From assembly GCA_964614915.1 (NCBI GenBank), contig CAZTNC010000008.1, forward strand, positions 93,728 through 157,727: 64,000 nucleotides of DNA. Direction: 5' to 3'. Position numbers and translations under genes: made by a program. Shown here piece by piece: positions 34,895-43,788 of this stretch. Numbering within the stretch: position 1 is the first letter of the stretch; every line of letters begins with the position of its first letter. Source of the stretch: WTFY01 sp964614915 (lineage in GTDB: Bacteria > Pseudomonadota > Gammaproteobacteria > UBA4575). The notes beneath the pieces are model-generated. The model ran no database searches, was not told the DNA's origin, and was given only the letters and a program-made list of their open reading frames with translations.

Positions 34895-36235
34895 TCAGCC
34901 CTTCAGCTTGTTCTCGAGGTAGTGGATATTGTGCTCGGCGTTCATATACACAGGATCCTGCATGAGCTCCAGCAGCAATGGAATATTGGTGGTAATTCCG
35001 TCAATGACAATTTCATGCAGGGCCCCTTTCATTCGGGTCAGCGCACCTGAGCGACTATGCCCCAGGGCCAGCAGCTTGCCAATCATCGAGTCATAGTACG
35101 GTGGCACGGTGTAGCCGTTGTAGAGGTGTGTGTCGACCCGTATACCCGGTCCGCCAGGGCAGTGAAAATGGGTCACCTTGCCCGGGCACGGGATGAATGA
35201 GTAGGGGTCCTCGGCATTGATACGACATTCAATGGCATGCCCACGGACCTTGATATCGTCCTGGACGAAGGACAATGGCTCTCCAGAGGCTACCAGCAGC
35301 TGCTGCTTCACTATGTCAATACCGGTAATCATTTCTGTCACCGGGTGCTCGACCTGAACACGCGTATTGATTTCAATAAAATAGAATTCGCCGTTTTCGT
35401 ATAGAAATTCAAAGGTGCCTGCGCCCCGATAGCCGATTTCGCGACAGGCCTGCTTCACGCGCTCGCCGATGCTATGGCGCTGCTCTTCACTGATGCCGAA
35501 TGCAGGCGCCTCTTCCACGACTTTCTGGTTGCGGCGCTGCATGGAGCAGTCACGCTCGCAGAGATGGATCACGTTGCCCAGGGTGTCTGCCAGCACCTGA
35601 AATTCAACATGCCTGGGAGCCTGTAAGAATTTCTCCATGTATAAGCGGTCATCATTGAAGGCCGCCTTGGCCTCGGTCCGGGTCAGTGAAATCGATTCGG
35701 CCAGTTTGTCTTCTTCCTCTACCACGCGCATACCGCGGCCGCCGCCTCCGCCCGCAGCCTTTACGATGATAGGATAGCCGATCTCTCTGGCCATTTGCAT
35801 ATTCTCCTTGTCATCTTCGCCGATCGGCTCCGTACCTCCCGGCACACAGGGGACTCCGGCCGACTGCATGGCCTTTTTGGCGGTGATTTTGTCGCCCATT
35901 TGCCGGATGGTTTCAGCATTAGGCCCTATGAAAACAAAACCGCTGGACTCAACGATTTCGGCAAACTCGGCATTTTCTGACAGGAACCCGTAGCCAGGAT
36001 GTATGGCCGTGGCGTTGGTCACCTCTGCCGCACTGATGATCGCAGGGATGTCCAGATAGCTCTCCGCCGAGGGTGCAGGGCCCACGCAAACCGACTCATC
36101 GGCCATGCCCACATGCATCAGGTCCCGATCGGCTTCAGAATGGATGGCAACTGTCTTGATGCCCATATCGCGGCATGCACGCAGTATGCGTAACGCAATT
36201 TCACCACGGTTGGCAATGACAACTTTATCAAGCAT
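34895..36235 (-). CDS. accC: Acetyl-CoA carboxylase biotin carboxylase subunit
   Basis: AccC carboxylates the biotin carried by AccB, using ATP and bicarbonate, in the first committed step of fatty acid synthesis. The 446-residue protein has MLDKVVIANRGEIALRILRAC, KAAGGGGGRGMRVV for ATP binding, the HVEFQVLAD and CSMQRRNQKVVEEAP segments and the catalytic EINTRVQVEHPVTEMITG. It follows accB by 23 bases. The aroQ-accB-accC order is the common gammaproteobacterial operon. Length and all motifs are standard. Confidence 0.98.
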   Translation of the reverse strand: MLDKVVIANRGEIALRILRACRDMGIKTVAIHSEADRDLMHVGMADESVCVGPAPSAESYLDIPAIISAAEVTNATAIHPGYGFLSENAEFAEIVESSGFVFIGPNAETIRQMGDKITAKKAMQSAGVPCVPGGTEPIGEDDKENMQMAREIGYPIIVKAAGGGGGRGMRVVEEEDKLAESISLTRTEAKAAFNDDRLYMEKFLQAPRHVEFQVLADTLGNVIHLCERDCSMQRRNQKVVEEAPAFGISEEQRHSIGERVKQACREIGYRGAGTFEFLYENGEFYFIEINTRVQVEHPVTEMITGIDIVKQQLLVASGEPLSFVQDDIKVRGHAIECRINAEDPYSFIPCPGKVTHFHCPGGPGIRVDTHLYNGYTVPPYYDSMIGKLLALGHSRSGALTRMKGALHEIVIDGITTNIPLLLELMQDPVYMNAEHNIHYLENKLKG

Positions 36236-36258
36236 GGGAAGACTGCCTGAGCAGGAAA

Positions 36259-36711
36259 TCAGTCAATGATGAACAATGCCTGCCCGTATTCAACCGGTTG
36301 TGCATTTTCGACCAGCCTGGCCTTGATCGTCCCGGCCTTGTCCGCCTCAATCTGGTTTAACATTTTCATGGCTTCAATGATGCACAGGGTATCACCTACC
36401 TGCACGGAATCCCCCACTTCGACAAACGACTTCTGCCCAGGAGCAGGTGCTTCATAAAATGTACCCACCATGGGCGAGTTGACCGCATGGCCGCTGGGCA
36501 ACTCGGGTTCTTGCTCGGTTGCAGCGCTGGAAGGGGCAGGTGTTTCCGGGGCCGCCGCCACGGTTACCTGGGGCGTGACAACCTGGCCAGCTGCGGCCAC
36601 GGGTACGCCACGACTGATGCGAACGGACTCTTCGCCCTCGTGGATTTCAATTTCTGCAATTCCGGACTCTTCCAGCAACTCGACAAGTTTCTTTACTTTG
36701 CGTATGTCCAT
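36259..36711 (-). CDS. accB: Biotin carboxyl carrier protein
   Basis: AccB is the biotin carrier of acetyl-CoA carboxylase. The 150-residue protein has an N-terminal helical part (MDIRKVKKLVELLEESGI), an Ala-Pro-rich linker (about 55-75) and the C-terminal biotinyl domain. In that domain the lysine of EAMKMLN is biotinylated and the thumb is SPMVGTFYEAPAPG. It starts two bases after the aroQ stop codon, so the two are tightly coupled, and accC follows. Confidence 0.97.
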   Translation of the reverse strand: MDIRKVKKLVELLEESGIAEIEIHEGEESVRISRGVPVAAAGQVVTPQVTVAAAPETPAPSSAATEQEPELPSGHAVNSPMVGTFYEAPAPGQKSFVEVGDSVQVGDTLCIIEAMKMLNQIEADKAGTIKARLVENAQPVEYGQALFIID

Positions 36712-36713
36712 GT

Positions 36714-37157
36714 CTAACTCGCAGACAGCTTGTCGTGTACGGCTTCAACTGCAAGGGCATAGCCCTTGATGCCCAACCCTGAAATCACGCCAGTAGCAAC
36801 ATCCGTCAAGAAAGAATGTTGCCTGAAGTCTTCGCGTGCAAACACATTGGACAGGTGTACTTCGATAAAGGGGATGGCCACCCCCAGCAGCGCATCCCGC
36901 AAGGCGACACTCGTATGGGTAAAAGCTCCCGGGTTGAATATGATCATGGAAACATCCTCCTGACGGGCCCGGTGAATCCGGTCCACCAACTCATGCTCTG
37001 CATTGCTTTGAAAGTCATCCAGTTGATGACCCAGCTTCGTTGCGGTATCAAGTGCACAACGTACAACTTCTTCAAGAGTCTCATGCCCGTATACTTCGGG
37101 TTCGCGCTGGCCAAGCAGGTTGAGGTTAGGACCGTTCAGAAGCAAAATCTTAGCCAT
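36714..37157 (-). CDS. aroQ: 3-dehydroquinate dehydratase, type II
   Basis: AroQ dehydrates 3-dehydroquinate in the shikimate pathway. The 147-residue protein has the type II signature ILLLNGPNLNLLGQREPEVYG, with the catalytic Tyr at the lid, then FQSNAEHELVDRIH, IIFNPGAFTHTSVALRDAL and EVHLSNVFAREDFRQHS. The start ATG at 37157 gives MAKILLLNG; an open frame of 18 more codons upstream does not fit the family. It heads the aroQ-accB-accC operon, with a likely promoter at 37225-37254. Confidence 0.97.
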   Translation of the reverse strand: MAKILLLNGPNLNLLGQREPEVYGHETLEEVVRCALDTATKLGHQLDDFQSNAEHELVDRIHRARQEDVSMIIFNPGAFTHTSVALRDALLGVAIPFIEVHLSNVFAREDFRQHSFLTDVATGVISGLGIKGYALAVEAVHDKLSAS

Positions 37158-37224
37158 GGAGGTTCCCTGTTTTGGAATCCGCGGAGAGTGAACGCTGCGC
37201 TCTCCCTGCATTCAATTAGCGTAC

Positions 37225-37254
37225 ACTATACCCAGATTCCTGCATTTTATCCAA
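37225..37254 (-). promoter_or_regulatory. Probable sigma-70 promoter of aroQ-accB-accC
   Basis: On the minus strand TTGGAT (37254-37249) and TATAGT (37230-37225) are 18 bases apart. This would start transcription about 60 bases before the aroQ start codon. A very AT-rich tract (about 37250-37400) lies just upstream, where an UP element would be. Confidence 0.5.
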
Positions 37255-37432
37255 AAATTTTATATTTCTATGAATTTCAAGAATTTTCCATGCATGATAT
37301 ATACAAGATCACGTAAATTAGTAAAATTTTATATTTCAGAATACCCTGAAAAGATACGGGCAAGATATTCATGATCGATATGATTATATCTTTCAGTTTG
37401 CATGAAGTGCCGCGCTGTTGAACCACCTGAAC

Positions 37433-38362
37433 ATGGATACAAATCCCATCATTTCGGTCAGTGGCCTATCCAAAGTCTATGCCAACGGGCATCGCGCACT
37501 TCACGATGTCACCCTGGATATCCGTTCCGGCGAGATCCTCGCACTGCTGGGGCCCAACGGTGCAGGAAAGACTACCCTGATCTCCGTCATCTGTGGAATC
37601 GTGAATCCCAGCGAAGGTTCCGTCTCAGTGAGCGGCTACGACATTGTGCAGGACTACCGGATCACGCGCGGCATGATCGGGCTGGTCCCGCAGGAGCTGA
37701 CGCTGCCCTCGTTCGATACGGTGTGGCATACCGTATGCTTCAGCCGCGGACTGTTTGGCAAGGAGCCTGATCCCGCCTACCTGGAGCGGATTCTGCGGGA
37801 CTTGTCCTTGTGGGAAAAAAAGGACAGTGCGATCCGTACCCTGTCGGGAGGCATGAAGCGACGCGTACTGATCGCCAAGGCGCTGTCCCACCAACCTTTG
37901 GTGTTGTTCCTGGATGAACCGACCGCCGGTGTCGATGTGGAGTTGCGCAAGGGAATGTGGAACCTCGTAACAGGACTCAAGAAATTGGGAGTCACTATCA
38001 TCCTGACCACGCACTACATCGAAGAGGCCGAAGCGATTGCGGACCGGGTCGGTGTCATCCACAAAAGTGAATTACTGGTCATTGATGACAAACAGGCCCT
38101 CAAGCACAAGCTCGGCAAACGCCAGATGACCATAGAGCTGGAGCAGCCGATTGCCTCCGTGCCCCAGTCCCTGTCCGGGTGGTCGCTGGAGCTGTCTGGC
38201 GAAGGCCGGCAACTCGTTTACACCTACGACAGCCACAGCGAGCATACCGGGATTTCCGGATTGCTGGATGCGGTGAACAGTACAGGATTGCTGCTCAAGG
38301 ACGTGAGCACATCGCAAAGTTCGCTGGAAGACATATTCATCAGCCTGGTGGGTGCCGAATGA
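37433..38362 (+). CDS. ABC transporter ATP-binding protein (ABC-2 exporter type)
   Basis: The 309-residue ATPase has Walker A GPNGAGKTT (40-48), the signature LSGGMKRR (137-144) and Walker B LFLDEPTAGVD (158-168), then the switch His in ILTTHYIEEAE. It resembles the DrrA/NodI/YadG group that drives ABC-2 exporters. The last 80 residues form the extra regulatory domain of that group. The ATG at 37433 gives MDTNPIISVSGLSKVYANG; a TTG five codons earlier is possible. Its stop overlaps the permease start as ATGA. The cargo is unknown. Confidence 0.93.
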   Translation: MDTNPIISVSGLSKVYANGHRALHDVTLDIRSGEILALLGPNGAGKTTLISVICGIVNPSEGSVSVSGYDIVQDYRITRGMIGLVPQELTLPSFDTVWHTVCFSRGLFGKEPDPAYLERILRDLSLWEKKDSAIRTLSGGMKRRVLIAKALSHQPLVLFLDEPTAGVDVELRKGMWNLVTGLKKLGVTIILTTHYIEEAEAIADRVGVIHKSELLVIDDKQALKHKLGKRQMTIELEQPIASVPQSLSGWSLELSGEGRQLVYTYDSHSEHTGISGLLDAVNSTGLLLKDVSTSQSSLEDIFISLVGAE

Positions 38363-39123
38363 TCAACGTACAGGCGGCCAAAACCATCTACAAGTACGAG
38401 ATGCTGCGTGCATGGAACACAATCATGCAGAGCTTTGTCTCCCCGATAATCTCCACAGTGCTGTATTTCGTCGTATTCGGTTCTGCAATCGGAACCCGCA
38501 TTGAGACCATTGAGGGCGTTTCCTATGGAGCATTCATTGTACCGGGCCTGGTGATGCTTGCCCTGCTCACACAAAGTGTCGCGAATGCCTCGTTCGGCAT
38601 CTATTTCCCAAGGTTTACCGGGACGATCTACGAGGTGCTCTCGGCTCCCATATCCTTTGTCGAGATCCTACTGGGTTATGTCGGAGCCGCTGCAACCAAG
38701 TCCTTCATCATCGGCATGATCATTCTCGCTACCTCCGGCTTTTTTGTCGATCTGAACATCAGCCATCCTTTCTGGATGCTCGGCTTTCTGACCCTGACCT
38801 GCATTTCCTTCAGCCTGCTCGGATTCATCATCGGCCTGTGGGCCGACAACTTTGAAAAGCTGCAGTTGATCCCGATGCTGGTGATCACACCCCTGGTATT
38901 TTTGGGAGGAAGCTTTTATACCATTGACATGCTGCCCCCCCTCTGGCAGACGGTCAGCCTGTTCAATCCGGTGGTTTACCTGGTCAGCGGTTTTCGCTGG
39001 AGTTTTTACGAGGTGGCTGATGTCAGTGTCGAAATCAGCCTGTTGATGGTGCTCCTGTTCACGGCACTCTGCCTGACGATCGTATGGGCAATATTCAAAA
39101 CCGGATATCGTCTTAAGCAGTGA
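38359..39123 (+). CDS. ABC-2 type permease
   Basis: The 254-residue membrane protein has about six helices and the ABC-2 signature region with the MLVITPLVFLGGSFYTIDMLPP segment near 174-195, a typical connecting element before the last helices. It pairs with the ATPase just upstream, whose stop codon it overlaps by four bases; the longer upstream frame lies inside the ATPase gene. It is closest in look to YadH-like exporters. No substrate-binding or outer membrane gene is attached. Confidence 0.92.
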   Translation: MINVQAAKTIYKYEMLRAWNTIMQSFVSPIISTVLYFVVFGSAIGTRIETIEGVSYGAFIVPGLVMLALLTQSVANASFGIYFPRFTGTIYEVLSAPISFVEILLGYVGAAATKSFIIGMIILATSGFFVDLNISHPFWMLGFLTLTCISFSLLGFIIGLWADNFEKLQLIPMLVITPLVFLGGSFYTIDMLPPLWQTVSLFNPVVYLVSGFRWSFYEVADVSVEISLLMVLLFTALCLTIVWAIFKTGYRLKQ

Positions 39124-39213
39124 ATTTCACAGGGCCGACATATCCGGCTCTGCCTGCCTCGGGATACCACTTCGGCACAGGTGGCAAGGACCCACTGAAG
39201 TCAGGCCTTTGTA

Positions 39214-41133
39214 CTACCTGGCAAGGTTGAGCGTGAGCGTGCCTGTATTTCTGAAGCGGTCAATGTGCGTGGTGAACCGGGACGCGCCCATGAAACCAAC
39301 GATGCGGTAGTCTCTCATTTCCTGTCCAGTATGGTCATAAAACAGGATGGCAGGTGGGCCAAACAGGCCCAGATGCCGTAACAGGGCCCGATCCCTCTCG
39401 TCGTTGTCGGTGACATCGGCCTGCAGCAGAACAAAATCTTGTAATGCATCCTGCACCCCTGCGTTGCTGAAAGTGAAGGCCTCCATCTCCTTGCAGGAAA
39501 TACACCAGTCCGCATAAAAATCGAGCATCACGGGCCGACCCTGCTCTGCGGCCAGTTGCACGGCAGACTCCAGTCCCTCGACGCCTTTGATCTGCCGAAA
39601 GGCGAGACTATGGGCCGCACCCCTGCCGGGATACACGTCGTCGGTGGCAACACGCTGTGCAAAAATACCCTGCAGGGGATGAAGCAGACTGTGGCTTCCG
39701 GCTGCCGCTCCGATGACCAGAATCCCTCCGTACACCAGTGCAATGAGTCCAAACCCCTTCCATAATCTAAGCCACCCGGAGGTGCCCTCCCGAAGGGTCT
39801 CCAATGCACCCATATACACGGAAGAGGCAATGAGCAAAGCCCCTGAAAGCAACAACACTACGGGGGTTGGAATAATGCGCTCCAGCATCCAGATAGCCAG
39901 CGCCAGGAGGAATACTCCGGTGACGGCCTTCACAGCAACCATCCAGGTTCCAGCCTTCGGCAAGATTTTTCCAGCGGATGTACCAACTACCAGCAACGGT
40001 ATTCCCATCCCCACGCTCAATGCGAAAAGAGCCAGGCCGCCGATGGTGGCATCTCCGACATCAGCGATGTAGATCAGTGCACCGATCAGCGGAGCATTCA
40101 CGCAGGGCCCGACAATCAGCGCGGAAAGAAAGCCCATCACGCCGGCACCGGTGTATGAGCCCTGGCGCTGGGTCGAACCGTAGGCATTCAGTCTGGACTG
40201 AATCGCCTGAGGAATTTGCAGCTCATACAGCCCGAACATGGACAGGGACAGCAGCACCAGAATCCCCACAAACGTGCTGATCACCCATGGGTTCTGAAAC
40301 CATACCTGCACATTTTCCCCTGAAAGACCTACCACAATACCCGCCGCTGTATAGGTAATCGCCATGGCCAGCACATAGGCCAAGGACAGTCCAAAGGCCC
40401 TAGACGTTGAAACATCTTTCCCCTGGCCAACGATGATGCTGGACAGGATCGGGATCATCGGGAAGACGCAGGGCGTGAACGCCAGCAGAAGTCCCAAGCC
40501 CAGAAAGCTGGCTACGATCCACCAGAGTTTGCCGGAGGCCAGCATGGCCGCAAAGCGATCCTGCTCGGACTGAAAACCGGAACTGCCGGAAGACAAGCCA
40601 TTGGGAGCACTTTCCGATACAGCACCAGCGAATGCAGGGCCGGTGTACTGATTGGCATCGCCCAGGGCGACCTGGAGGGTTTTGGTGATGGGAGGATAGC
40701 AAAGACCGGCCTTGGCGCATCCCTGGTAGGTCACCTCTAGATCAAGTGTTTGCAGGTTCGCGGAGATCTGCCGAATCGGGACATTCGCCTCAAAATCATG
40801 ATCAATGGTAACGACCTGACCAAAGAACTCGTCTTGCATTTCCTTTCCTGGAGGCAGCTGCACAGCACCGAGTGCGGCCTGGCTCCTGTCCCTGGGCGCG
40901 ACTGCAATCTTGTCCTTGTACAGATAGTGCCCGTCCACGACCTTCCAGTCGGTCACGATGGTGTTGGCATCCTCCCTGCGGGCTGAAACCTGGAAGGCTT
41001 CATCGGGATGAAGAAATTCGACCTCATCCGCACCGAAAACGAACTGCCCAAAAGTTCCGGTTGCGGGTTCCGCGTAGGCTGCAGTGTGTCCAAATACAAG
41101 CAGCACCCAAAAAATGAGGTTGAGACGCTTCAC
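39214..41133 (-). CDS. dsbD: Thiol:disulfide interchange protein DsbD
   Basis: DsbD carries reducing power from cytoplasmic thioredoxin across the inner membrane to periplasmic proteins. The 639-residue protein has a signal peptide (to about AYAEP). Its periplasmic alpha domain has CAKAGLCYPP. The eight-helix beta domain has the two key cysteines in FTPCVFPM and VGPCVNAP. The C-terminal thioredoxin-like gamma domain has the site DWCISCKE with Cys544 and Cys547. In sulfur oxidisers the same route could support cytochrome c and Sox protein maturation. The start overlaps the cutA stop as ATGA. Confidence 0.96.
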   Translation of the reverse strand: MKRLNLIFWVLLVFGHTAAYAEPATGTFGQFVFGADEVEFLHPDEAFQVSARREDANTIVTDWKVVDGHYLYKDKIAVAPRDRSQAALGAVQLPPGKEMQDEFFGQVVTIDHDFEANVPIRQISANLQTLDLEVTYQGCAKAGLCYPPITKTLQVALGDANQYTGPAFAGAVSESAPNGLSSGSSGFQSEQDRFAAMLASGKLWWIVASFLGLGLLLAFTPCVFPMIPILSSIIVGQGKDVSTSRAFGLSLAYVLAMAITYTAAGIVVGLSGENVQVWFQNPWVISTFVGILVLLSLSMFGLYELQIPQAIQSRLNAYGSTQRQGSYTGAGVMGFLSALIVGPCVNAPLIGALIYIADVGDATIGGLALFALSVGMGIPLLVVGTSAGKILPKAGTWMVAVKAVTGVFLLALAIWMLERIIPTPVVLLLSGALLIASSVYMGALETLREGTSGWLRLWKGFGLIALVYGGILVIGAAAGSHSLLHPLQGIFAQRVATDDVYPGRGAAHSLAFRQIKGVEGLESAVQLAAEQGRPVMLDFYADWCISCKEMEAFTFSNAGVQDALQDFVLLQADVTDNDERDRALLRHLGLFGPPAILFYDHTGQEMRDYRIVGFMGASRFTTHIDRFRNTGTLTLNLAR

Positions 41134-41450
41134 GTGCTTACACTCTTTGCCACCCAGTCCAGATAATCATCCAAGCCTTGTGTAATAGGAGTCGCAATGA
41201 TCTCCGGAAGTTCATACGGATGCTGGCTTTGTATAAAGGACTGCAACTTCTGATACCCGCTTTCCGTAGTCTTCATGAACACGATGTACTCCGAATCCAT
41301 GCACTGCTTGCCTTGCCACATGTACACGGATTGGGCCTGAGGCAGGATATTCACGCAGGCTGCAAGCTGCGTCTGAACAATTTCTTGTGCGAGACGTGTC
41401 GCGATGTCCAGATCCGGGAAGGTCGTCAGTACTAAAACATGTGGACTCAT
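41130..41450 (-). CDS. cutA: CutA-like divalent ion tolerance protein
   Basis: The 106-residue protein shows the CutA trimer pattern: VLTTFPDLDIATRLAQEIV, LAACVNILPQAQSVYMWQGK, SEYIVFMKTTESGYQKLQ, and HPYELPEIIATPITQGLDDYLDWV. CutA is a widespread PII-like cytoplasmic protein whose role in copper tolerance is uncertain. Pairing with dsbD by a four-base overlap is common in gammaproteobacteria. The start at MSPHVLVLTTF matches the family; a frame extending 8 codons further was rejected. Confidence 0.94.
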   Translation of the reverse strand: MSPHVLVLTTFPDLDIATRLAQEIVQTQLAACVNILPQAQSVYMWQGKQCMDSEYIVFMKTTESGYQKLQSFIQSQHPYELPEIIATPITQGLDDYLDWVAKSVST

Positions 41451-41603
41451 GAACGCAACTCTTACGAAAGCCAAGTATATGATTTCCTAAAATATCAAAA
41501 AAGATACAAGTCGAACATCTGCCCTGGGTTCAACATGTGTTTCATCAATCCTCGGATGACCATGGGGCACGGGCATGACTGTATCGTCCAGTGCGGGTTT
41601 GCA

Positions 41604-43370
41604 TCAGACCCGGTAATCACTGATGCCTGGATTGGCTCCCAGATTCTTCAGTTTGGGAGTGTTGAGCTTGGAGATCCTGATGCTTTTATGTTCGCGTATA
41701 TATTGTGCGACGACGTCCCAGACTGGAGGCCCTGGAGATTTTGACCCGACAGTCGCCCACCCCGCTACCCGATATGTCCTGTTCGCTTCTATTTTTTCTC
41801 CACTGTCCAGGGTCATATCCGAGATCCGGTTTCCGGCTGAAGCTATCGGGTCACACACATAGTTCATGCCGCCCAAGCGAACCATATCTCCACCTTGCTG
41901 ATAGTACGGGTCCGGATTGAACAAATTGTCACACACATCTTCAAGTATGAGCTTGATGGTTTCGCCGCTCATGCCGCTGGTGTATGTTTCGGGATAGGTC
42001 ATGCAGGTTTGTGCCAGGACATGCTCCATCGTGATGTCATCACCCGGCAGTACGGACACTCCCCACCTGAAACCAGGCGACAGCGATATCTGGGTGTCCA
42101 GCTGCTCGATCAGGGCATCACAGATCACCTGGTCAAACGAACCGTTGAAATTCCCCCTCCGGTACAGCAAGGAATCCGCTACACCCAGTTTTTCCTGCAA
42201 CCGGTCGAGATAGGGATTCCTGACCTTCTCAATGTACGCTGCCATCTCCGGATCGGCATCCAGAAGGTTGGAAAATACCGGCAGCAACCGGTAGCTGTAG
42301 CCGGACACCTTGTTGTTTTTGATATCAAGATCCATGACGCCCAGAAATTTTCCATTCGAGCCTGCATTCGTTACCAAGGTCACACCGCCCGCATTACTCA
42401 CTTCGACCGCCTGAGGCACTCCGTCATGCGTGTGGCCCCCAAAGATCGCGGTCAGGCCCGTTACGCGGCTGGCCATCTTCAAGTCAACGTCCATCCCGTT
42501 GTGGGAAATCAGCACAACGGCAGCCGGTTTTTCGTTCTCGCGTATGGCGTCAACCACTTCCTGCATCTCATCATCCCGAATGCCAAACGACCAGTAGGGT
42601 ATGAACCGTCGAGGGTTGGCGATGGGCGTATAGGGAAAGGCCTGCCCGATGACGGCAATGCGCACACCCCCCAGTTCTTTGATCGTATAGGGCTTGAATA
42701 TGTGCCCGGTATTTTCATCATAGGCGGGCTGATTTTCAAAGAAGCCGTCTTCTGTCAGTTTGACATTCTGTGCGATGAACTCACCGTTGAACGCCTGGAT
42801 GTTTTCCATCACCTCCGCATCGTGATAAGTAAACTCCCAGTGACCCGTCATCACATCAACACCCAGAAGATTGCACGCATCGACCATGTCCCTGCCGCGT
42901 GTCCAGTAGGCGGTCCCTGATCCCTGCCAGGTGTCGCCGCCATCCAGCAACAGCGTGTTCTCTTCACCAAACTCGTGTCTCAGCTTTTTTACCAGTGTGC
43001 ACAGATGTGCAAAGCCCCCTACCTTGCCATATTTCTTTGCCGCATCAATGAAATCGAGAAAGGTGAAAGCGTGCACGGCCATGCGGTTGGCAGGATTCAG
43101 ACCAAACCGGTCCAGCAGGTGGGTGCCCACCAGGTGAGGGGCCTTGCCGCGGGCGTTTCCAACACCGATATTGACGTTGGGCTCACGAAAATAAACGGGG
43201 AGCAACTGGGCGTGGCAATCCGTAATGTGAAGAAGCCTCACATTGCCCTTTTTGGGAACCTCGTATACGTCGGTGGGCCTGCCAGCCTTCAGGCTGCGGG
43301 ACGATGGCAATATTCCTGCCACTGCCGCTGCGTTCAACAATGAAAAAAATTGTCGGCGTGTCAGGTACAC
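41604..43370 (-). CDS. soxB: Thiosulfohydrolase SoxB
   Basis: SoxB hydrolyses sulfate from the thiosulfonate bound to SoxY, in the periplasm. The 588-residue protein has a Tat signal (TRRQFFSLLNAAAVAG) and the dinuclear-metal phosphoesterase core: HITDCHAQLLP (48-58), LLDGGDTWQGSG, GHWEFTYH, SHNGMD and FGGHTHDG. The C-terminal nucleotidase-like domain follows. Translation starts with GTG; the upstream site is weak. It is the last gene of the soxXYZAKB run, 30 bases after soxK, on the minus strand. Its length matches known SoxB proteins (about 560-590). Confidence 0.97.
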   Translation of the reverse strand: MYLTRRQFFSLLNAAAVAGILPSSRSLKAGRPTDVYEVPKKGNVRLLHITDCHAQLLPVYFREPNVNIGVGNARGKAPHLVGTHLLDRFGLNPANRMAVHAFTFLDFIDAAKKYGKVGGFAHLCTLVKKLRHEFGEENTLLLDGGDTWQGSGTAYWTRGRDMVDACNLLGVDVMTGHWEFTYHDAEVMENIQAFNGEFIAQNVKLTEDGFFENQPAYDENTGHIFKPYTIKELGGVRIAVIGQAFPYTPIANPRRFIPYWSFGIRDDEMQEVVDAIRENEKPAAVVLISHNGMDVDLKMASRVTGLTAIFGGHTHDGVPQAVEVSNAGGVTLVTNAGSNGKFLGVMDLDIKNNKVSGYSYRLLPVFSNLLDADPEMAAYIEKVRNPYLDRLQEKLGVADSLLYRRGNFNGSFDQVICDALIEQLDTQISLSPGFRWGVSVLPGDDITMEHVLAQTCMTYPETYTSGMSGETIKLILEDVCDNLFNPDPYYQQGGDMVRLGGMNYVCDPIASAGNRISDMTLDSGEKIEANRTYRVAGWATVGSKSPGPPVWDVVAQYIREHKSIRISKLNTPKLKNLGANPGISDYRV

Positions 43371-43400
43371 GGCTCGATTTTCGACGGGACCCGGGCAGCC

Positions 43401-43733
43401 CTATCGCAGGTAAGATGGGTTGCCCGCTTTTCCTTTTTGCGAAACGGCCTGCTCATAGCCGAGTTCGCTCTGGGTTTTGGCTTGTTGGGCGAGCTTTTTC
43501 GCCTGATCGAAATCTCCATCTGCCGCAGCTTGCTCTGCCTCTTTGATAAACTTCCCCACATCGCGCCACTCACCCCCCACAGAACTTGCTTTTTTTTGCG
43601 CCGCCTTGGCCGCACTGAGCAAATTCACAAATTCGGCATCATCGTAAGCCGATACACCTGCGAACAGACCGGCAGACAGCAGTATGCCCGCAGTGATCAT
43701 CGAAATTAAAACGTATTTGAGCAGTACTCCCAT
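43401..43733 (-). CDS. soxK: SoxXA-binding protein SoxK (SAXB)
   Basis: The 110-residue exported protein has a signal peptide (about 1-29, ending VSAYDD) followed by a helical Ala-Lys-Gln-rich domain: LSAAKAAQKKASSVGGEWRD, GKFIKEAEQAAADGDFDQAK, AKTQSELGYEQA. This is the pattern of SoxK/SAXB, which binds SoxXA and raises its activity in purple sulfur bacteria. It lies between soxA and soxB, as in the soxBXAKL type of cluster. Sequence pattern and location agree. Confidence 0.85.
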   Translation of the reverse strand: MGVLLKYVLISMITAGILLSAGLFAGVSAYDDAEFVNLLSAAKAAQKKASSVGGEWRDVGKFIKEAEQAAADGDFDQAKKLAQQAKTQSELGYEQAVSQKGKAGNPSYLR

Positions 43734-43788
43734 TGCCTGGTTCCCCCTAGTTTAGACCTGCCGGATGAAAACAAACTTCACGGATTCA

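Noticed and set aside
41895..42920. Long open frame (341 codons) antisense to soxB
   Set aside because: No recognisable domain, and soxB motifs on the other strand are complete.
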